Source: Pandoraea oxalativorans
GTDB taxonomy: Bacteria > Pseudomonadota > Gammaproteobacteria > Burkholderiales > Burkholderiaceae
NCBI RefSeq assembly: GCF_000972785.3
Contig: NZ_CP011253.3
Span: 4,092,001 to 4,156,000, forward strand
Length of the DNA stretch: 64,000 nt
Reading direction: 5' to 3'
The translations under genes were made by a program, and so were the position numbers. The notes beneath the pieces were generated by a model. That model saw nothing but the letters and a program-made list of their open reading frames with translations, made no database searches and had not been told where the DNA came from. Positions 1 to 8,935 of this stretch are shown one piece after another (position 1 is the first letter of the stretch; the number at the start of each line of letters is the position of its first letter).

Positions 1-2
1 TG

Positions 3-662
3 CTCCGTGACGAGCCGCAATATCTGCCGGGAACGTTGGAAGCATTACGTTATGACGTGGGTGCACAGATCGTGGCCATCGGGCAGAGCGCACTGCCCGA
101 TCTTGCCGATGTCGATACGCCGGGAGATGGCGCGTTACATGAGGCAGGCGCACGCGAACTGTCCTACCTCGACAGCGACAGCCCACACGCGGAGGAAGTC
201 CTGCGCGACCACAGACGCATTCTCGACTTCCATTACGGCGCAGCGGGGGTGAACTCGTTCAAAGCGTACGAAGCGCTTCAGGCACTTGAAGCGATGAGGC
301 GCATTGCCTTCCCATCATCGGTACAACTCACGGCTCCCTTCAAATCGGAGGCGGCGGCGATCGCGGCCGCCGTGGCAAAGCCGGACGTGCCATTGGAGCA
401 ACGCCTGAGAAATGCGCGGCACCAGCAACACCGTATCGCCACCTTCATCGGGCATATCGAACGATGTCGGCAGCGCGCCGAACCGCCTCCCTTTCGGAGC
501 AGTACCGCCAGCACGCGGGGCCGGATGCCGGTTTCGGCAGAGCCGGACGCACCGCGCGCACGTCGAAAGGCAGCGGACGCTGGTCCGCCACCTTCCCCGC
601 CTTCCCCGCCATATTCGCTGTCGCGTGAGCACGATCCGCGCTACAACTGCACGCTCCTGTGA
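3..662 (+). CDS. 3' part of an unrecognised protein (5' end outside the window)
   Basis: The frame is open from the first bases of the window to a TGA at 660-662, so this is read as the C-terminal part of a larger protein. A TTG at 36 is the first possible internal start, but it has no clear ribosome binding site. About 220 residues are visible. The first 130 are mixed, Ala/Glu-rich and probably helical. The tail is low-complexity and basic with a Pro/Ser stretch (PPPSPPSPP) near residue 195, and the protein ends in CTLL. Codon use is GC-rich and coding-like. No domain was recognised. The next gene, msrA, is convergent. Confidence 0.4.
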   Translation, partial: LRDEPQYLPGTLEALRYDVGAQIVAIGQSALPDLADVDTPGDGALHEAGARELSYLDSDSPHAEEVLRDHRRILDFHYGAAGVNSFKAYEALQALEAMRRIAFPSSVQLTAPFKSEAAAIAAAVAKPDVPLEQRLRNARHQQHRIATFIGHIERCRQRAEPPPFRSSTASTRGRMPVSAEPDAPRARRKAADAGPPPSPPSPPYSLSREHDPRYNCTLL

Positions 663-680
663 GCGAGATCAATGGCGCGC

Positions 681-745
681 GACTCGTGCGGCCGACTCGT
701 GAGGCCGACTTATGCGGAAGACTCATGCGGCCGACTTATGCCGCC
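681..745. repeat. 13-bp tandem repeat, five copies, running into the msrA stop codon
   Basis: Five consecutive 13-base units of the form GACTYRTGMGGMM start at 681, 694, 707, 720 and 733, and a partial sixth (GACTTCA) starts at 746. The fifth unit contains the msrA stop codon (TAA on the minus strand, 736-738) and the partial unit lies in its last codons. The array therefore occupies the convergent junction of msrA and the upstream partial gene. Units differ by one to four bases, which suggests an old or slowly decaying array. Confidence 0.8.
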
Positions 746-1308
746 GACTTCAACCGGCGGGCGAACTTCTCGCGGAATTTCTTGAGCTTCGGCGCGACGA
801 CATAAGCGCAGTAGCGCTGATCCGGATGCTGACGGAAGTAGTTCTGGTGGTACGCCTCGGCGGGCCAGAACGTCTGCGTGGCGACCACCTGCGTGACGAT
901 GGGATGCGGGTACGTCATCTCCGCCATCAGTTCGGCAATGAGATGTTCGGCCGCCGTCTTCTGTGCGTCGTCGTGATAGAAGATTGCCGAGCGATATTGC
1001 GTACCGACATCGTCGCCCTGACGGTTAAGCGTGGTCGGATCGTGGATCTGGAAGAAGACGACCAGGATTTCTTCAAACGTGACGACGTCCGGGTCATAGG
1101 TCACTTGAACCACTTCCGCGTGGCCCGTGTCGCCTTCGCAAACCTGTTCGTATGAGGGATTGTCGACATGGCCGCCTTCATAGCCCGAGACGACCGACTT
1201 CACGCCGTCCAGTTGCTGATAGCAGGCTTCGAGGCACCAGAAACAGCCACCGGCCAGCGTGGCGACTTCGGTGCGGGTATCGCTCGGGGAGTTCGTCTGC
1301 TCTGTCAT
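736..1308 (-). CDS. msrA: peptide-methionine (S)-S-oxide reductase MsrA
   Basis: A cytoplasmic repair enzyme that reduces the S epimer of methionine sulfoxide in proteins or free methionine, with electrons from thioredoxin. The 190-residue product has the family active site GGCFWCLE near residues 20-27, in which the first Cys is catalytic. It also has the family stretches SGYEGGHVDNPSYEQVC, GHAEVVQVTYDP and FFQIHDPTTLNRQGDDVGTQYRS. The frame is open further upstream, but the ATG at 1308 follows a GAGG ribosome binding site and gives the normal family length. It appears monocistronic: a strong hairpin separates it from hutG upstream, and it runs convergently into the partial gene at 3-662. Confidence 0.95.
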   Translation of the reverse strand: MTEQTNSPSDTRTEVATLAGGCFWCLEACYQQLDGVKSVVSGYEGGHVDNPSYEQVCEGDTGHAEVVQVTYDPDVVTFEEILVVFFQIHDPTTLNRQGDDVGTQYRSAIFYHDDAQKTAAEHLIAELMAEMTYPHPIVTQVVATQTFWPAEAYHQNYFRQHPDQRYCAYVVAPKLKKFREKFARRLKSAA

Positions 1309-1377
1309 CTTGACCTCGCTTGTCGACTGCGATTGTGCGCACTGGCGTCGGACCGTCATGCCGCAGTGCACCAAACA

Positions 1378-1417
1378 AATAGGGCGGGCGATCGAGAGTT
1401 CGATCGCCCGCCCTATT
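1378..1417 (-). terminator. 18-bp perfect hairpin between hutG and msrA
   Basis: Arms 1378-1395 and 1400-1417 are perfectly complementary over 18 bp, with a 4-base loop (GAGT). Read on the minus strand, the hairpin lies downstream of hutG and is followed by ATTTGTTTGG. It therefore most likely ends the hutG transcript before msrA. The T tract is modest, so an mRNA-stabilising or regulatory role is also possible. The rest of 1309-1592 holds no gene I can support. Confidence 0.7.
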
Positions 1418-1592
1418 GTCGCGCAGAAGTCCCGCGAGCGGCGCAAATAACCTCAGGCCTTGCGCGGCGCATAGGATACGTGAAGCCCCGCACCTATGCC
1501 GTTTCATTCGTTCGCGCGCCTGGTGCCCTTAGCTTGCTCGTTTAGCTTGCTCGCTCAGCCCGCCCGTTCAACCGCACGTTTAGCCCGGCAGT

Positions 1593-2549
1593 TCAGCCCT
1601 GCAACTGCGTGATCAGCGGATGCAGCAGACGGGCACCGACACGTGCCGTGAGGCCGTCGCGGTCGTAGGTCGGGTTGTACTCGGCGATGTCCGCCACGCG
1701 CAGCTTGCCCGAACGACGCACCACGCCGATGAGCGCTTCCACCACTTCGAACGCCACGCCGTGCGCTGCCGGTGCCGACACGCCCGGGGCCTTCTCGCCG
1801 GGCAGCACGTCCATGTCGATGGTCAGATAGACGTGGCTCACCTTCGCCAGCTTCTTCTCCAACTGGTCGCACATTTCCGGCAGACGGTGCGCGAGCATCG
1901 TCGAGTCGAGCCAGTAGTCGACGCTCAGCGCGGTGGCGCGCTCGAAGAGCGCGTCGGTGTTGCTGTAACGGCTCACACCGAGACACGCGTAATGGAACGG
2001 CGCCTGACGGCCCGCCAGCAACTGCAAGATCTGCCAGAACGGCGTGCCGGAGCTGGCCGTCGGCTGTGCGCGCAGGTCAAAGTGAGCGTCGAAGTTGAGA
2101 ATCAGAATCGGCTCGTCGCGAAGACGGTCGCCGTAGTGTTCCGCCACGCCAAGGAACGTGCCGTAAGCGATCTCATGTCCGCCACCCAGCACCACCGGAC
2201 GCGCTCCCGCCGCCAACACCTCGGCGACGCGATGGCCCAGCGCGGCTTGCGCCGCTTCGAGCCGTTCGTCGGCACACACGATGTTGCCGCCGTCGAACAC
2301 GGACGGCGTGCCTTGCACGGGCAGGCTCGCCAGTGCCCGGCGCAGCATGTCCGGACCGGCGACAGCGCCCTGACGTCCATGATTACGGCGCACGCCTTCG
2401 TCGCTGCAAAAACCCAGCACCACTGCGCCGCCCGCCACTTCCGATGCTTCGCAAGCATCGTAGTCGCGCAGCACCTGATGCAGACGCAGCGTGTGGCCTG
2501 TTTCGCCGGTATCCACACGGCCTTGCCAGACCGCTCGATCGATTGTCAT
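1593..2549 (-). CDS. hutG: formimidoylglutamase-like ureohydrolase (HutG type)
   Basis: Ureohydrolases of this type split N-formimidoyl-L-glutamate into glutamate and formamide, the last step of one histidine-degradation route. The binuclear Mn site is visible across 318 residues: GGGHE near 122-126, the NFDAHFDLR motif near 151-159, and the TIDMDVLPG motif near 243-251. Length and motifs fit HutG better than SpeB agmatinase, but arginase-family specificity cannot be proved from motifs alone. No other hut gene is in the window. Upstream on the same strand lies a polar amino-acid ABC importer, which could supply histidine or a related substrate. Confidence 0.8.
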   Translation of the reverse strand: MTIDRAVWQGRVDTGETGHTLRLHQVLRDYDACEASEVAGGAVVLGFCSDEGVRRNHGRQGAVAGPDMLRRALASLPVQGTPSVFDGGNIVCADERLEAAQAALGHRVAEVLAAGARPVVLGGGHEIAYGTFLGVAEHYGDRLRDEPILILNFDAHFDLRAQPTASSGTPFWQILQLLAGRQAPFHYACLGVSRYSNTDALFERATALSVDYWLDSTMLAHRLPEMCDQLEKKLAKVSHVYLTIDMDVLPGEKAPGVSAPAAHGVAFEVVEALIGVVRRSGKLRVADIAEYNPTYDRDGLTARVGARLLHPLITQLQG

Positions 2550-2618
2550 ACGTTTTCCTGCCTTGCCTTACCTGCTCGTTACCGAATTACTTTGCGCTTT
2601 GCGTTGACGTACACCGTC

Positions 2619-2648
2619 GCTGCCGCTGCCGCTGCCGCTGCCGATGCC
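2619..2648. repeat. GCTGCC hexamer microrepeat
   Basis: Four perfect GCTGCC units followed by GATGCC lie in the 114-base gap between hutG and the ABC transporter ATPase gene. This is a simple repeat prone to slippage. No coding role is apparent, because the ATPase stop codon is at 2664. Confidence 0.75.
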
Positions 2649-2663
2649 GGTGTCGCGAGATCG

Positions 2664-3446
2664 TTACGCCGAACGCGAAATGACCGCTTGCAGGAATTCA
2701 CGCGTACGCGCTTCGCGCGGCGCAGTGAAGATCTGCTCCGGCGAGCCGGCTTCGATGATGCGGCCTTGATCCATCACGACCACCACGTCGGCGACTTCGC
2801 GAGCGAAGCCCATTTCGTGCGTGACGACGAGCATCGTCATCCCGTCGTTCGCGAGCGCCTTCATGACTTGCAGCACTTCGCCGACCAGTTCCGGATCGAG
2901 GGCCGACGTCGGTTCGTCGAACAGCATGACCTGCGGCTGCATGGCGAGTGCGCGGGCAATCGCCACGCGCTGCTTCTGGCCACCCGACAGCGTGCCCGGG
3001 TAGACATCAGCCTTCGCGGCGAGACCCACCTTGGTGAGCAATTCGCGAGCGAGCTTTTCGGCGTCGGCGTGCTTCATACCGCGCAGCTTGCGCGGAGCGA
3101 GCGTCACGTTATCGAGCACTGTCAGATGCGGGAACAGATTGAACGACTGGAACACCATGCCCACTTCCGTGCGCAGATGATTCAGTGCGTTCTCGCCCAT
3201 CATCTTGCCGTGATCGACGAGCTTCTTGCCGACGATCTCGATGGTGCCCTGCTCGGCCGTTTCCAGCCCGTTGCAGCAACGCAGGAACGTGCTCTTGCCC
3301 GAACCGCTCGGGCCGATGACCACGACGACCTGACGCGACTGCACTTCGAAGTCGATGCCCTTGAGCACCTGATGGCTGCCGTAAGCCTTGCCCAGCCCTT
3401 CGATCTTCAGAATCGGGGCGCCGTTGGTTGTCTTCACTTCGCTCAT
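2664..3446 (-). CDS. polar amino-acid ABC transporter, ATP-binding protein (GlnQ/HisP type)
   Basis: Hydrolyses ATP to drive uptake by the adjacent permease and periplasmic binding protein. The 260-residue product has Walker [10 protein letters not shown] near 45-53, Q-loop [11 protein letters not shown], the ABC signature [15 protein letters not shown], Walker [15 protein letters not shown] and the switch His in VVTHEMGFA. This is the typical single-domain form of the polar amino-acid uptake family. Its start codon overlaps the permease stop (ATGA, 3443-3446), which indicates translational coupling. Gene order on the minus strand is binding protein, permease, ATPase, then hutG. The substrate is not identifiable from sequence. 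Confidence 0.93.
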   Translation of the reverse strand: MSEVKTTNGAPILKIEGLGKAYGSHQVLKGIDFEVQSRQVVVVIGPSGSGKSTFLRCCNGLETAEQGTIEIVGKKLVDHGKMMGENALNHLRTEVGMVFQSFNLFPHLTVLDNVTLAPRKLRGMKHADAEKLARELLTKVGLAAKADVYPGTLSGGQKQRVAIARALAMQPQVMLFDEPTSALDPELVGEVLQVMKALANDGMTMLVVTHEMGFAREVADVVVVMDQGRIIEAGSPEQIFTAPREARTREFLQAVISRSA

Positions 3447-4111
3447 TGCACGGCGCCTCCGGCACGCAGGGACTTCTCGGCGCGCTGCAGCAACAGCGTA
3501 GTGACACCGGTCAGAATCAGATAAACAAATGCAATCGCCAGATACACTTCCAGCGATCGATACGACACGCTGATGATCTTCTGACCTTCGTGCATCACGT
3601 CATGAATCGTGAGCAGCGATACAAGGGCGGAGTTCTTGATCAGCGCGATGAATTCGTTGCCCAGCGGCGGGATCATGCGCACCACGGCCTGCGGCAGAAT
3701 CACCGAGCGCATGGCCTGACCGTAAGGCATGCCGAGCGAGCGGGCGGCTTCCATCTGACCGCGCTCGATCGACTGGATGGCGCCACGCACGATTTCCGAG
3801 ACGTAAGCACCGCTATAGATGCCCAGACCCAGCACGCCGCACACAAACGCCGGCAGCAGAATATTGAACTGAGGCAGACCAAAGAACAGGATGAAAAGCT
3901 GCACCAGCAGCGGCGTGCCACGAATGAACGTGACGTAAGCGGTACAGATGCCGTAGCGAATGCGGTTGGCCGGATTGAGTCGGCCCATGCCGACCAGCAA
4001 ACCCAGGACACAGCCGAGGGCCAGGGCACAGGCGGTGACTTCGACGGTCACGAGCGCGCCACGCGCCAGGTCCGTCCAGTTTGCCCACACCGGCGAAAAA
4101 TCGAGTTCCAT
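3443..4111 (-). CDS. polar amino-acid ABC transporter, permease (HisMQ/GlnP type)
   Basis: An inner-membrane permease of 222 residues with about five hydrophobic segments. The cytoplasmic EAA loop that contacts the ATPase is recognisable near [20 protein letters not shown], and [15 protein letters not shown] follows, as is usual for the His/Gln/Arg permease family. Only one permease gene is present, so the channel is probably a homodimer. It overlaps the ATPase gene by four bases and lies 126 bases after the binding-protein gene. Confidence 0.92.
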   Translation of the reverse strand: MELDFSPVWANWTDLARGALVTVEVTACALALGCVLGLLVGMGRLNPANRIRYGICTAYVTFIRGTPLLVQLFILFFGLPQFNILLPAFVCGVLGLGIYSGAYVSEIVRGAIQSIERGQMEAARSLGMPYGQAMRSVILPQAVVRMIPPLGNEFIALIKNSALVSLLTIHDVMHEGQKIISVSYRSLEVYLAIAFVYLILTGVTTLLLQRAEKSLRAGGAVQ

Positions 4112-4237
4112 GCGTACTCCGTCAGTTGCTCTACTGCGCTATTGCTTTATTACAGGGGCGGGCGACGTCACTCCAGCAGAAGCGACGGCCAGCCCGCCCG
4201 GTATTGCTCGGGTAATACGTGATGCGAATGACGCGAC

Positions 4238-4975
4238 TTACTTCGAGGTACCGAAGTACTTGGTCACGAGCGCGGCGTACGTGCCGTCAGCACGCACCTT
4301 TTCCAGCGCCTTGTTCATTTCTTCGGTCAGCGCCTTGTCGTCCTTGCGCAGCGCGAAGCCATAACGCTCGACGGTCAGGGTCTTGTCGAGCACCTTGACG
4401 CTCGGGTTGGCCTTGGCGTACAGCAGCGCTGCGGGCTTGCCCGTCACAGCGGCGTCGGCACGGCCGATCTTCATGAGTTCGAACATCTGGTCGTTCTTCT
4501 CGACTTCCACGCGCGCGACCTTCGGGTAGTTTTCCGTCAGGAACTGCACCGACTTCGTACCGACCTGCACCGACACCTTCTTGCCGTTCAGATCGGCCGG
4601 TTCCTTGATGCTGGTGTTGTCGGCCTTGACCATGATGGCCAGACCGCCGGTGTAATACGGGTGCGTGAAGTTCACGGCCTTCAGGCGTTCGTCGGTGATG
4701 TAGATCGCCGAAGCGGCCACGTCGACACGCTTGGACAGCACGGCCGGGATCAGACCCTTGAAGTCGATATCCGTCCACTCGACCTTCTTGCCCATGGCCT
4801 TGCCCAGCGCTTCGACCATTTCGACGTCGAAGCCGGTGCGCTTGCCGTTATCCACATATTCGAACGGGGGGAACGTGGCGTCGGTGGCAACACGCAGCAC
4901 GTCGTCAGCAGCGAAGACCTTGCTCGAGCAGGTGACGGCCAGCGCCATCGTGAACAGGATGTGACGCAATTTCAT
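4238..4975 (-). CDS. periplasmic amino-acid-binding protein of the ABC importer
   Basis: A solute-binding protein of family 3 (245 residues). The N-terminus is a signal peptide: KLRHILF, then the hydrophobic core TMALAVTC and a likely cleavage after VFAA near residue 23. The mature protein opens with DDVLRVATDATFPPFEYVD and continues with GFDVEMVEALGKAM, the usual start of polar amino-acid binding proteins. An ATCTGGTACTCC region with GGAG precedes the ATG on the minus strand. It is the first gene of the importer operon. The IclR gene upstream on the same strand is only 39 bases away, so the two may be co-transcribed. Confidence 0.92.
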   Translation of the reverse strand: MKLRHILFTMALAVTCSSKVFAADDVLRVATDATFPPFEYVDNGKRTGFDVEMVEALGKAMGKKVEWTDIDFKGLIPAVLSKRVDVAASAIYITDERLKAVNFTHPYYTGGLAIMVKADNTSIKEPADLNGKKVSVQVGTKSVQFLTENYPKVARVEVEKNDQMFELMKIGRADAAVTGKPAALLYAKANPSVKVLDKTLTVERYGFALRKDDKALTEEMNKALEKVRADGTYAALVTKYFGTSK

Positions 4976-5014
4976 CTGGTACTCCTTCGTGTAGTCTCGG
5001 TTCGGAAAAACCGG

Positions 5015-5770
5015 TTAAAAGTACTGCAATCGATTCGAAATACGCTCGGCTGCCGCCACCGTGAGGCGGATCAGCTCTTCGTGGCGCTGCGCCACACGCA
5101 CGGCCGGCGCCATCAGCGTGATGGTGCCCTCCAGACGTTCCTTCGCGGCAAAGACCGGGGCCGACACGCCCCAGACGCCGAAATCTACTTCGCTCTCCGA
5201 CACGGCGTACCGTTGCTTGCGAATCTCTTCGATCTGCGCGGCCAGACGCTCCTGCGCGACGGGCTGGCCAGCCAGTTGACGGCCAATCAGATTCTCGCGG
5301 GTTGTCTGGGGCAGGAAGGAGAGCAAGGCCTTGGCCGAGGCGCCATGCACCAGCGGGTGCGCACGGCCTTTTGCAAACGAGCAGCGCAGCGATTGCTCGC
5401 TCTCGTGCATGTCGAGGCAGACGACCTGACCGTTGGCGGCGACGAGCAGACCGACCGTCTCCCCGGTGCGCTGCACGAGGGCGTCGATCTCTTCCCGTGC
5501 CTGAGTCACAAGATGCGAGTTGTGGTCGAAACCCCACGCCAATTGCACGCCGACCGGACCCGGTTCGTAGAGCGCCTCATGGGCGTGCTCTTGTACCAGC
5601 CCCCACTTCTTGAGCGGAACGAGGTGGCGGTAAACCGTAGAGAGCGGCAGGCTCGTTTGCGCGGCGATCTCGCGTGCCGCGATCGGGCGTCCATGACGCG
5701 CTACAGTCACGAGGACTTGCAGTACGCGCTCGGAGACCGAATGAGCTTCGGTGGTGTCCATCGTCTTCAA
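5015..5770 (-). CDS. IclR-family transcriptional regulator next to the amino-acid importer
   Basis: A predicted effector-responsive DNA-binding protein of 251 residues. The winged helix lies near residues 16-70, with recognition region IAAREIAAQTSLPLSTVYRHL. The C-terminal IclR effector domain follows. It is upstream of the importer and hutG on the same strand, so it probably controls that operon and itself. An imperfect inverted repeat (GCATAGGGA / TCCCTTATGC, 5896-5917) lies about 130 bases before its start and may be an operator. The effector is unknown. Confidence 0.88.
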   Translation of the reverse strand: MKTMDTTEAHSVSERVLQVLVTVARHGRPIAAREIAAQTSLPLSTVYRHLVPLKKWGLVQEHAHEALYEPGPVGVQLAWGFDHNSHLVTQAREEIDALVQRTGETVGLLVAANGQVVCLDMHESEQSLRCSFAKGRAHPLVHGASAKALLSFLPQTTRENLIGRQLAGQPVAQERLAAQIEEIRKQRYAVSESEVDFGVWGVSAPVFAAKERLEGTITLMAPAVRVAQRHEELIRLTVAAAERISNRLQYF

Positions 5771-5935
5771 AAACCAAAGAAAGCAAAAAAATCAGCAGGC
5801 TGTGCCGCCGATGACGACATGGGCGCTATCTTGCGATGCAATTCCCAAAGTAAAAAATGTGATTCTCATCGGATGGTAACAAATTGGGAGATTACGCATA
5901 GGGACTTTCCCTTATGCATCGCGGAAGCCCACCAT

Positions 5936-5975
5936 AAAAAAACGCCGAAACCCTTGTTTGACAAGGCATCCGGCG
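5936..5975 (-). terminator. Rho-independent terminator of the CoA-ligase operon
   Basis: Read on the minus strand, a two-part stem (GCGCCGG and CCTTG pairing with CAAGG and CGGCG, loop about TCAAA) is followed by seven Ts (A run at 5936-5942). It lies about 30 bases after the stop of the acyl-CoA ligase gene at 6007 and before the IclR gene. It therefore ends the 6007-10809 operon. Confidence 0.85.
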
Positions 5976-6006
5976 CTTTTAAGCAAAATTTGAATAAAGC
6001 TTCTGA

Positions 6007-7686
6007 TTAGCGACTCCTGGTAGTCATTTGCGAATTCGCGGCGTCCGATAGCCACTCGATGAGAATCGGTTTTTGCACTTTCCCAAGTGCGCTCTTGGGG
6101 AGGTTCTCGAAAATGACGACGCGTCGAGGCAGTTTGAAGCGCGCGATGCGCGCGCCGAGAAAGTCGAGTACGGACGCCTGCGTCGCACCCGCTTGTGGTG
6201 TCGTCACGACCACGGCCACCGGCACTTCACCCCAGCGTTCGTCCGGCACGCCGACGACCGACGCTTCGAGCACGCCCGGGCAATCGACGAGCGCGTTCTC
6301 GATTTCGGCGGGATAGATGTTCTCGCCCCCGGAGATGATCATGTCCTTGCTCCGGCCGACGACTTCGAAGCAACCGTCTTCGCGCAGGCGCGCCAGGTCA
6401 CCGGAGTGGAACCAGCCGTCGTCGAACGACGCGTGATCGGGCGCGCGCCAGTACTCGCGCATCACGTTCGGCGCCCGCACGAGAATTTCACCGACGTCGC
6501 CCGGTGCCACGTCCTGCCCTGCCGGGTCGACCAGACGCACTTCCACGCCGGGACACGCCCGCCCGACCGCGCCGGGGTACGCCTTCGCCTCGCCGAAGCG
6601 CAATGCGATGGACACCGGCCCCGTCTCCGTTGCGCCATACACCTGCCCGAGCGGAATACCGCGCGCGTGGAAGGCGTCGATGGCGGACATCGGCACGACG
6701 CTCGATCCCGCCATGACGCCCCGCAGCGACGAGAGATCGCTCGCGCCCCACGCCGGGTGCGTTTGCACGGCGCGCAGGGTGGCGGGCACCATCAGCGAGA
6801 GCGTCGGACGATGGCGTGCGACATCGGCGAGCCACGCCGCCGGATCGAAGCGCGGATGCAGGGTGACGCTCGCGCCACAGAGCAGCGCGGGCAACGTCTG
6901 AATGCACAGACCGCCGACGTGAAACATCGGCAGCGTCGAAAGAATGTGATCGTCGGCACGCATGTCGTGCGACCACCAGCTCGCTTCGGCATTGGCCAGC
7001 AGCCCGGCCTGCGTATGCAACGCGCCCTTGGGTTCGCCGGTCGTACCGGACGTGTAGGCGAGCAGCACGGGCGCATCGGGTGGCACGTCCGGGTAGTCGA
7101 CCGGCTTGACCGACGGCACGGCAATCAGGCCGTCGATAGGCGCAATGGCCGGCGGCGGCAAATCGGTGATGGTGTCCTGTTCGAGCAGATCGCGAATCTG
7201 ACGTGCGGCGTCGCGATGCGTGGCGTCGAACCACAGCACGCGCACGCCCGCATGACGCACGATGGCGGCCAGTTCCGGCACGGCGAGCCGGAAGTTCAGC
7301 GGCAGAAAAATGGCACCGGCGCGCGCGCAGGCAAAGAGCAGCGCCAGTTGCAATGCGTCGTTCAGACCGAGACAGGCGACGCGGTCGCCCGGCGCAATGC
7401 GCCACGTCTCGCGCAAATGACCACCAACACGCTCGACACGACGCCACAAGGCGGCGTAGTCGGTCGTGACGGCTTCGTCACCGATACCGCAGCGCAGCGC
7501 CAGCCGTTCGGGCGTGGCGCGCGCATGACGGGCAAGCGCTTCTACAAAAGGCGTCAACTTCTTCTCCGTCACAAGAGAGACGGCGAGGCCATCGCCACCT
7601 GGCGAGCTCGCCGATTCGCTGAACCACGGCACTCCGGATGGGCGAAGCGCGCGCTTCGCCCTGGATGACTTATTCGTCGCGCTCAC
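6007..7686 (-). CDS. AMP-forming acyl/aryl-CoA ligase
   Basis: An ANL-superfamily enzyme that adenylates a carboxylic acid and transfers it to CoA. Motifs in order: P-loop LAYTSGTTGEPKGA near residue 210, GATETGP near 355, GWFHSGDLARL near 432, SKDMIISGGENIYPAEIE near 455, and catalytic-Lys region LPKSALGKVQK near the C-terminus. The GTG at 7686 overlaps the upstream dehydrogenase-like gene by 17 bases. A second GTG at 7572 (VTEKKLTPF) gives a more usual N-terminus, and neither has a strong ribosome binding site, so the first 38 residues are uncertain. It is the last gene of a four-gene operon with a ring-cleaving dioxygenase homologue, so an aromatic or heteroaromatic acid is a plausible substrate. 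Confidence 0.88.
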   Translation of the reverse strand: MSATNKSSRAKRALRPSGVPWFSESASSPGGDGLAVSLVTEKKLTPFVEALARHARATPERLALRCGIGDEAVTTDYAALWRRVERVGGHLRETWRIAPGDRVACLGLNDALQLALLFACARAGAIFLPLNFRLAVPELAAIVRHAGVRVLWFDATHRDAARQIRDLLEQDTITDLPPPAIAPIDGLIAVPSVKPVDYPDVPPDAPVLLAYTSGTTGEPKGALHTQAGLLANAEASWWSHDMRADDHILSTLPMFHVGGLCIQTLPALLCGASVTLHPRFDPAAWLADVARHRPTLSLMVPATLRAVQTHPAWGASDLSSLRGVMAGSSVVPMSAIDAFHARGIPLGQVYGATETGPVSIALRFGEAKAYPGAVGRACPGVEVRLVDPAGQDVAPGDVGEILVRAPNVMREYWRAPDHASFDDGWFHSGDLARLREDGCFEVVGRSKDMIISGGENIYPAEIENALVDCPGVLEASVVGVPDERWGEVPVAVVVTTPQAGATQASVLDFLGARIARFKLPRRVVIFENLPKSALGKVQKPILIEWLSDAANSQMTTRSR

Positions 7687-8914
7687 CCGGCTCGTACAAC
7701 GCCTCGCGACCGATGCGGTCGAGGCACAGCTCGGCTGTCCACGGCAACATTAGCGCGCCGCAACGCGAATCGCGATACATGCGTTCGAGCGGCAAGGTCT
7801 TGAGCATCGACTGGCCGCCGCACGTGCGAATCGCGAGACGGCACAACTCGTTGGCATTCTCCATGATCGTGTACTGCGCTGCATACGCGCGCAAGCGCGC
7901 TTCCTTGCCCGGATCGGCCCGGCCGTCCTGCAAGGCCCGCAGGAACAGCGCGCGCGTTTGCTCCAGCATGATGTGCATCTGCGCGACGGCGATCTGCTTG
8001 GTCGGATACATGCGACGCTTGACCGGCGCGCCCATGCCGTCGGCTTCGCCACGCAGGTATTTGACGGTGAAGTCGTACGCCGCCTGCGCGATCCCCATAT
8101 AGGTCGGTGCGAGCGTCATGAACATGTGCGGCCAGCGGCTCGCCGCCTGATAGTAGACGCCGCGCGGCATCAGTTGCAGTTCGTCCGGGACGAACACGTC
8201 CTTGAAGAGCAGCGTACGCGAGACGGTGCCGCGCATACCGAGCGGATCCCAGTCGCCGGTGACGGTCACGCCCGGGGCGTCGCCCGGCACGGCGATGTAG
8301 AACGTGTCCTTCATCGACAGCTCGGGCTTGTCTTCCGTGCACAGCACGCCGTAGTAGTTCGCCGCGCCCGAGAGCGACGCAAAGATCTTGCGGCCGTTGA
8401 TCCTCCAGCCGCCGTCGACCTTCGTCGCCGTGGTGCCGAACGGGGCCTTGCCGGCGGCGGCCGCGCTGCCTTCGGAGAACGGTTGCGCGTAGATCGCACC
8501 ATCCTGAATCACGCGCGCGAAGTGATGCTTGCGATAGCCCGCATGCTCGGTGCGTTGCTCGGGCGTCATGTCGAGATCGTCGGACAGAATGCCCGTCCAC
8601 ATCATCGAGCAGGTGTGCATGTTGAACGTGAGCGCGGTCGCGCCGCAATGGCGGCCCAGCTCGGCGGACACCATCATGTACGTGGCGAAGTCGGCCCCCA
8701 GCCCGCCGTCTTCTTCCGGGATGCACAACTTCAGCAGACCGGCGGCGCGCATGTCGTCGTAGTTCTCGAACGGAAACGACGCTTCGCGGTCCCAGCGCGC
8801 CGCGCGCGGCGCGAGCGACTCGCGGCCGACCTGTTCTGCCAGCGCCAGCAGGCGCCGCTGCTTGTCCGTGAGCGGGAAGTGCTCGCCGACGATCGAGGGA
8901 GGCTGATAGGCCAC
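7670..8914 (-). CDS. acyl-CoA-dehydrogenase-family flavoprotein lacking the usual catalytic Glu
   Basis: A 414-residue protein with the acyl-CoA dehydrogenase fold: N-terminal helical domain, middle beta domain (YAQPFSEGS, NGRKIFASLSGAANYYG) and C-terminal helical domain (CGGQSMLKTLPLERMYRDSR). Where family members carry the catalytic Glu in YEGT or GEGT after the RD.R helix, this protein reads GALMLPWTAEL, with no Glu at that place by my eye alignment. That recalls acyl-CoA-dehydrogenase-fold flavin monooxygenases, which use reduced flavin and O2. A flavin reductase is encoded divergently from the same cluster. Co-operonic with the CoA ligase, alpha/beta hydrolase and NicX-like gene. Fold is confident; reaction is inferred. 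Confidence 0.85.
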   Translation of the reverse strand: MAYQPPSIVGEHFPLTDKQRRLLALAEQVGRESLAPRAARWDREASFPFENYDDMRAAGLLKLCIPEEDGGLGADFATYMMVSAELGRHCGATALTFNMHTCSMMWTGILSDDLDMTPEQRTEHAGYRKHHFARVIQDGAIYAQPFSEGSAAAAGKAPFGTTATKVDGGWRINGRKIFASLSGAANYYGVLCTEDKPELSMKDTFYIAVPGDAPGVTVTGDWDPLGMRGTVSRTLLFKDVFVPDELQLMPRGVYYQAASRWPHMFMTLAPTYMGIAQAAYDFTVKYLRGEADGMGAPVKRRMYPTKQIAVAQMHIMLEQTRALFLRALQDGRADPGKEARLRAYAAQYTIMENANELCRLAIRTCGGQSMLKTLPLERMYRDSRCGALMLPWTAELCLDRIGREALYEPGERDE

Positions 8915-8935
8915 GGTTGTCTCCTGATGTTTGTT

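Noticed and set aside
1620..3524. Long plus-strand open frame (634 codons) opposite hutG and the ABC ATPase
   Set aside because: Both sense proteins have clear family motifs; the antisense product has none and crosses the non-coding gap between them.
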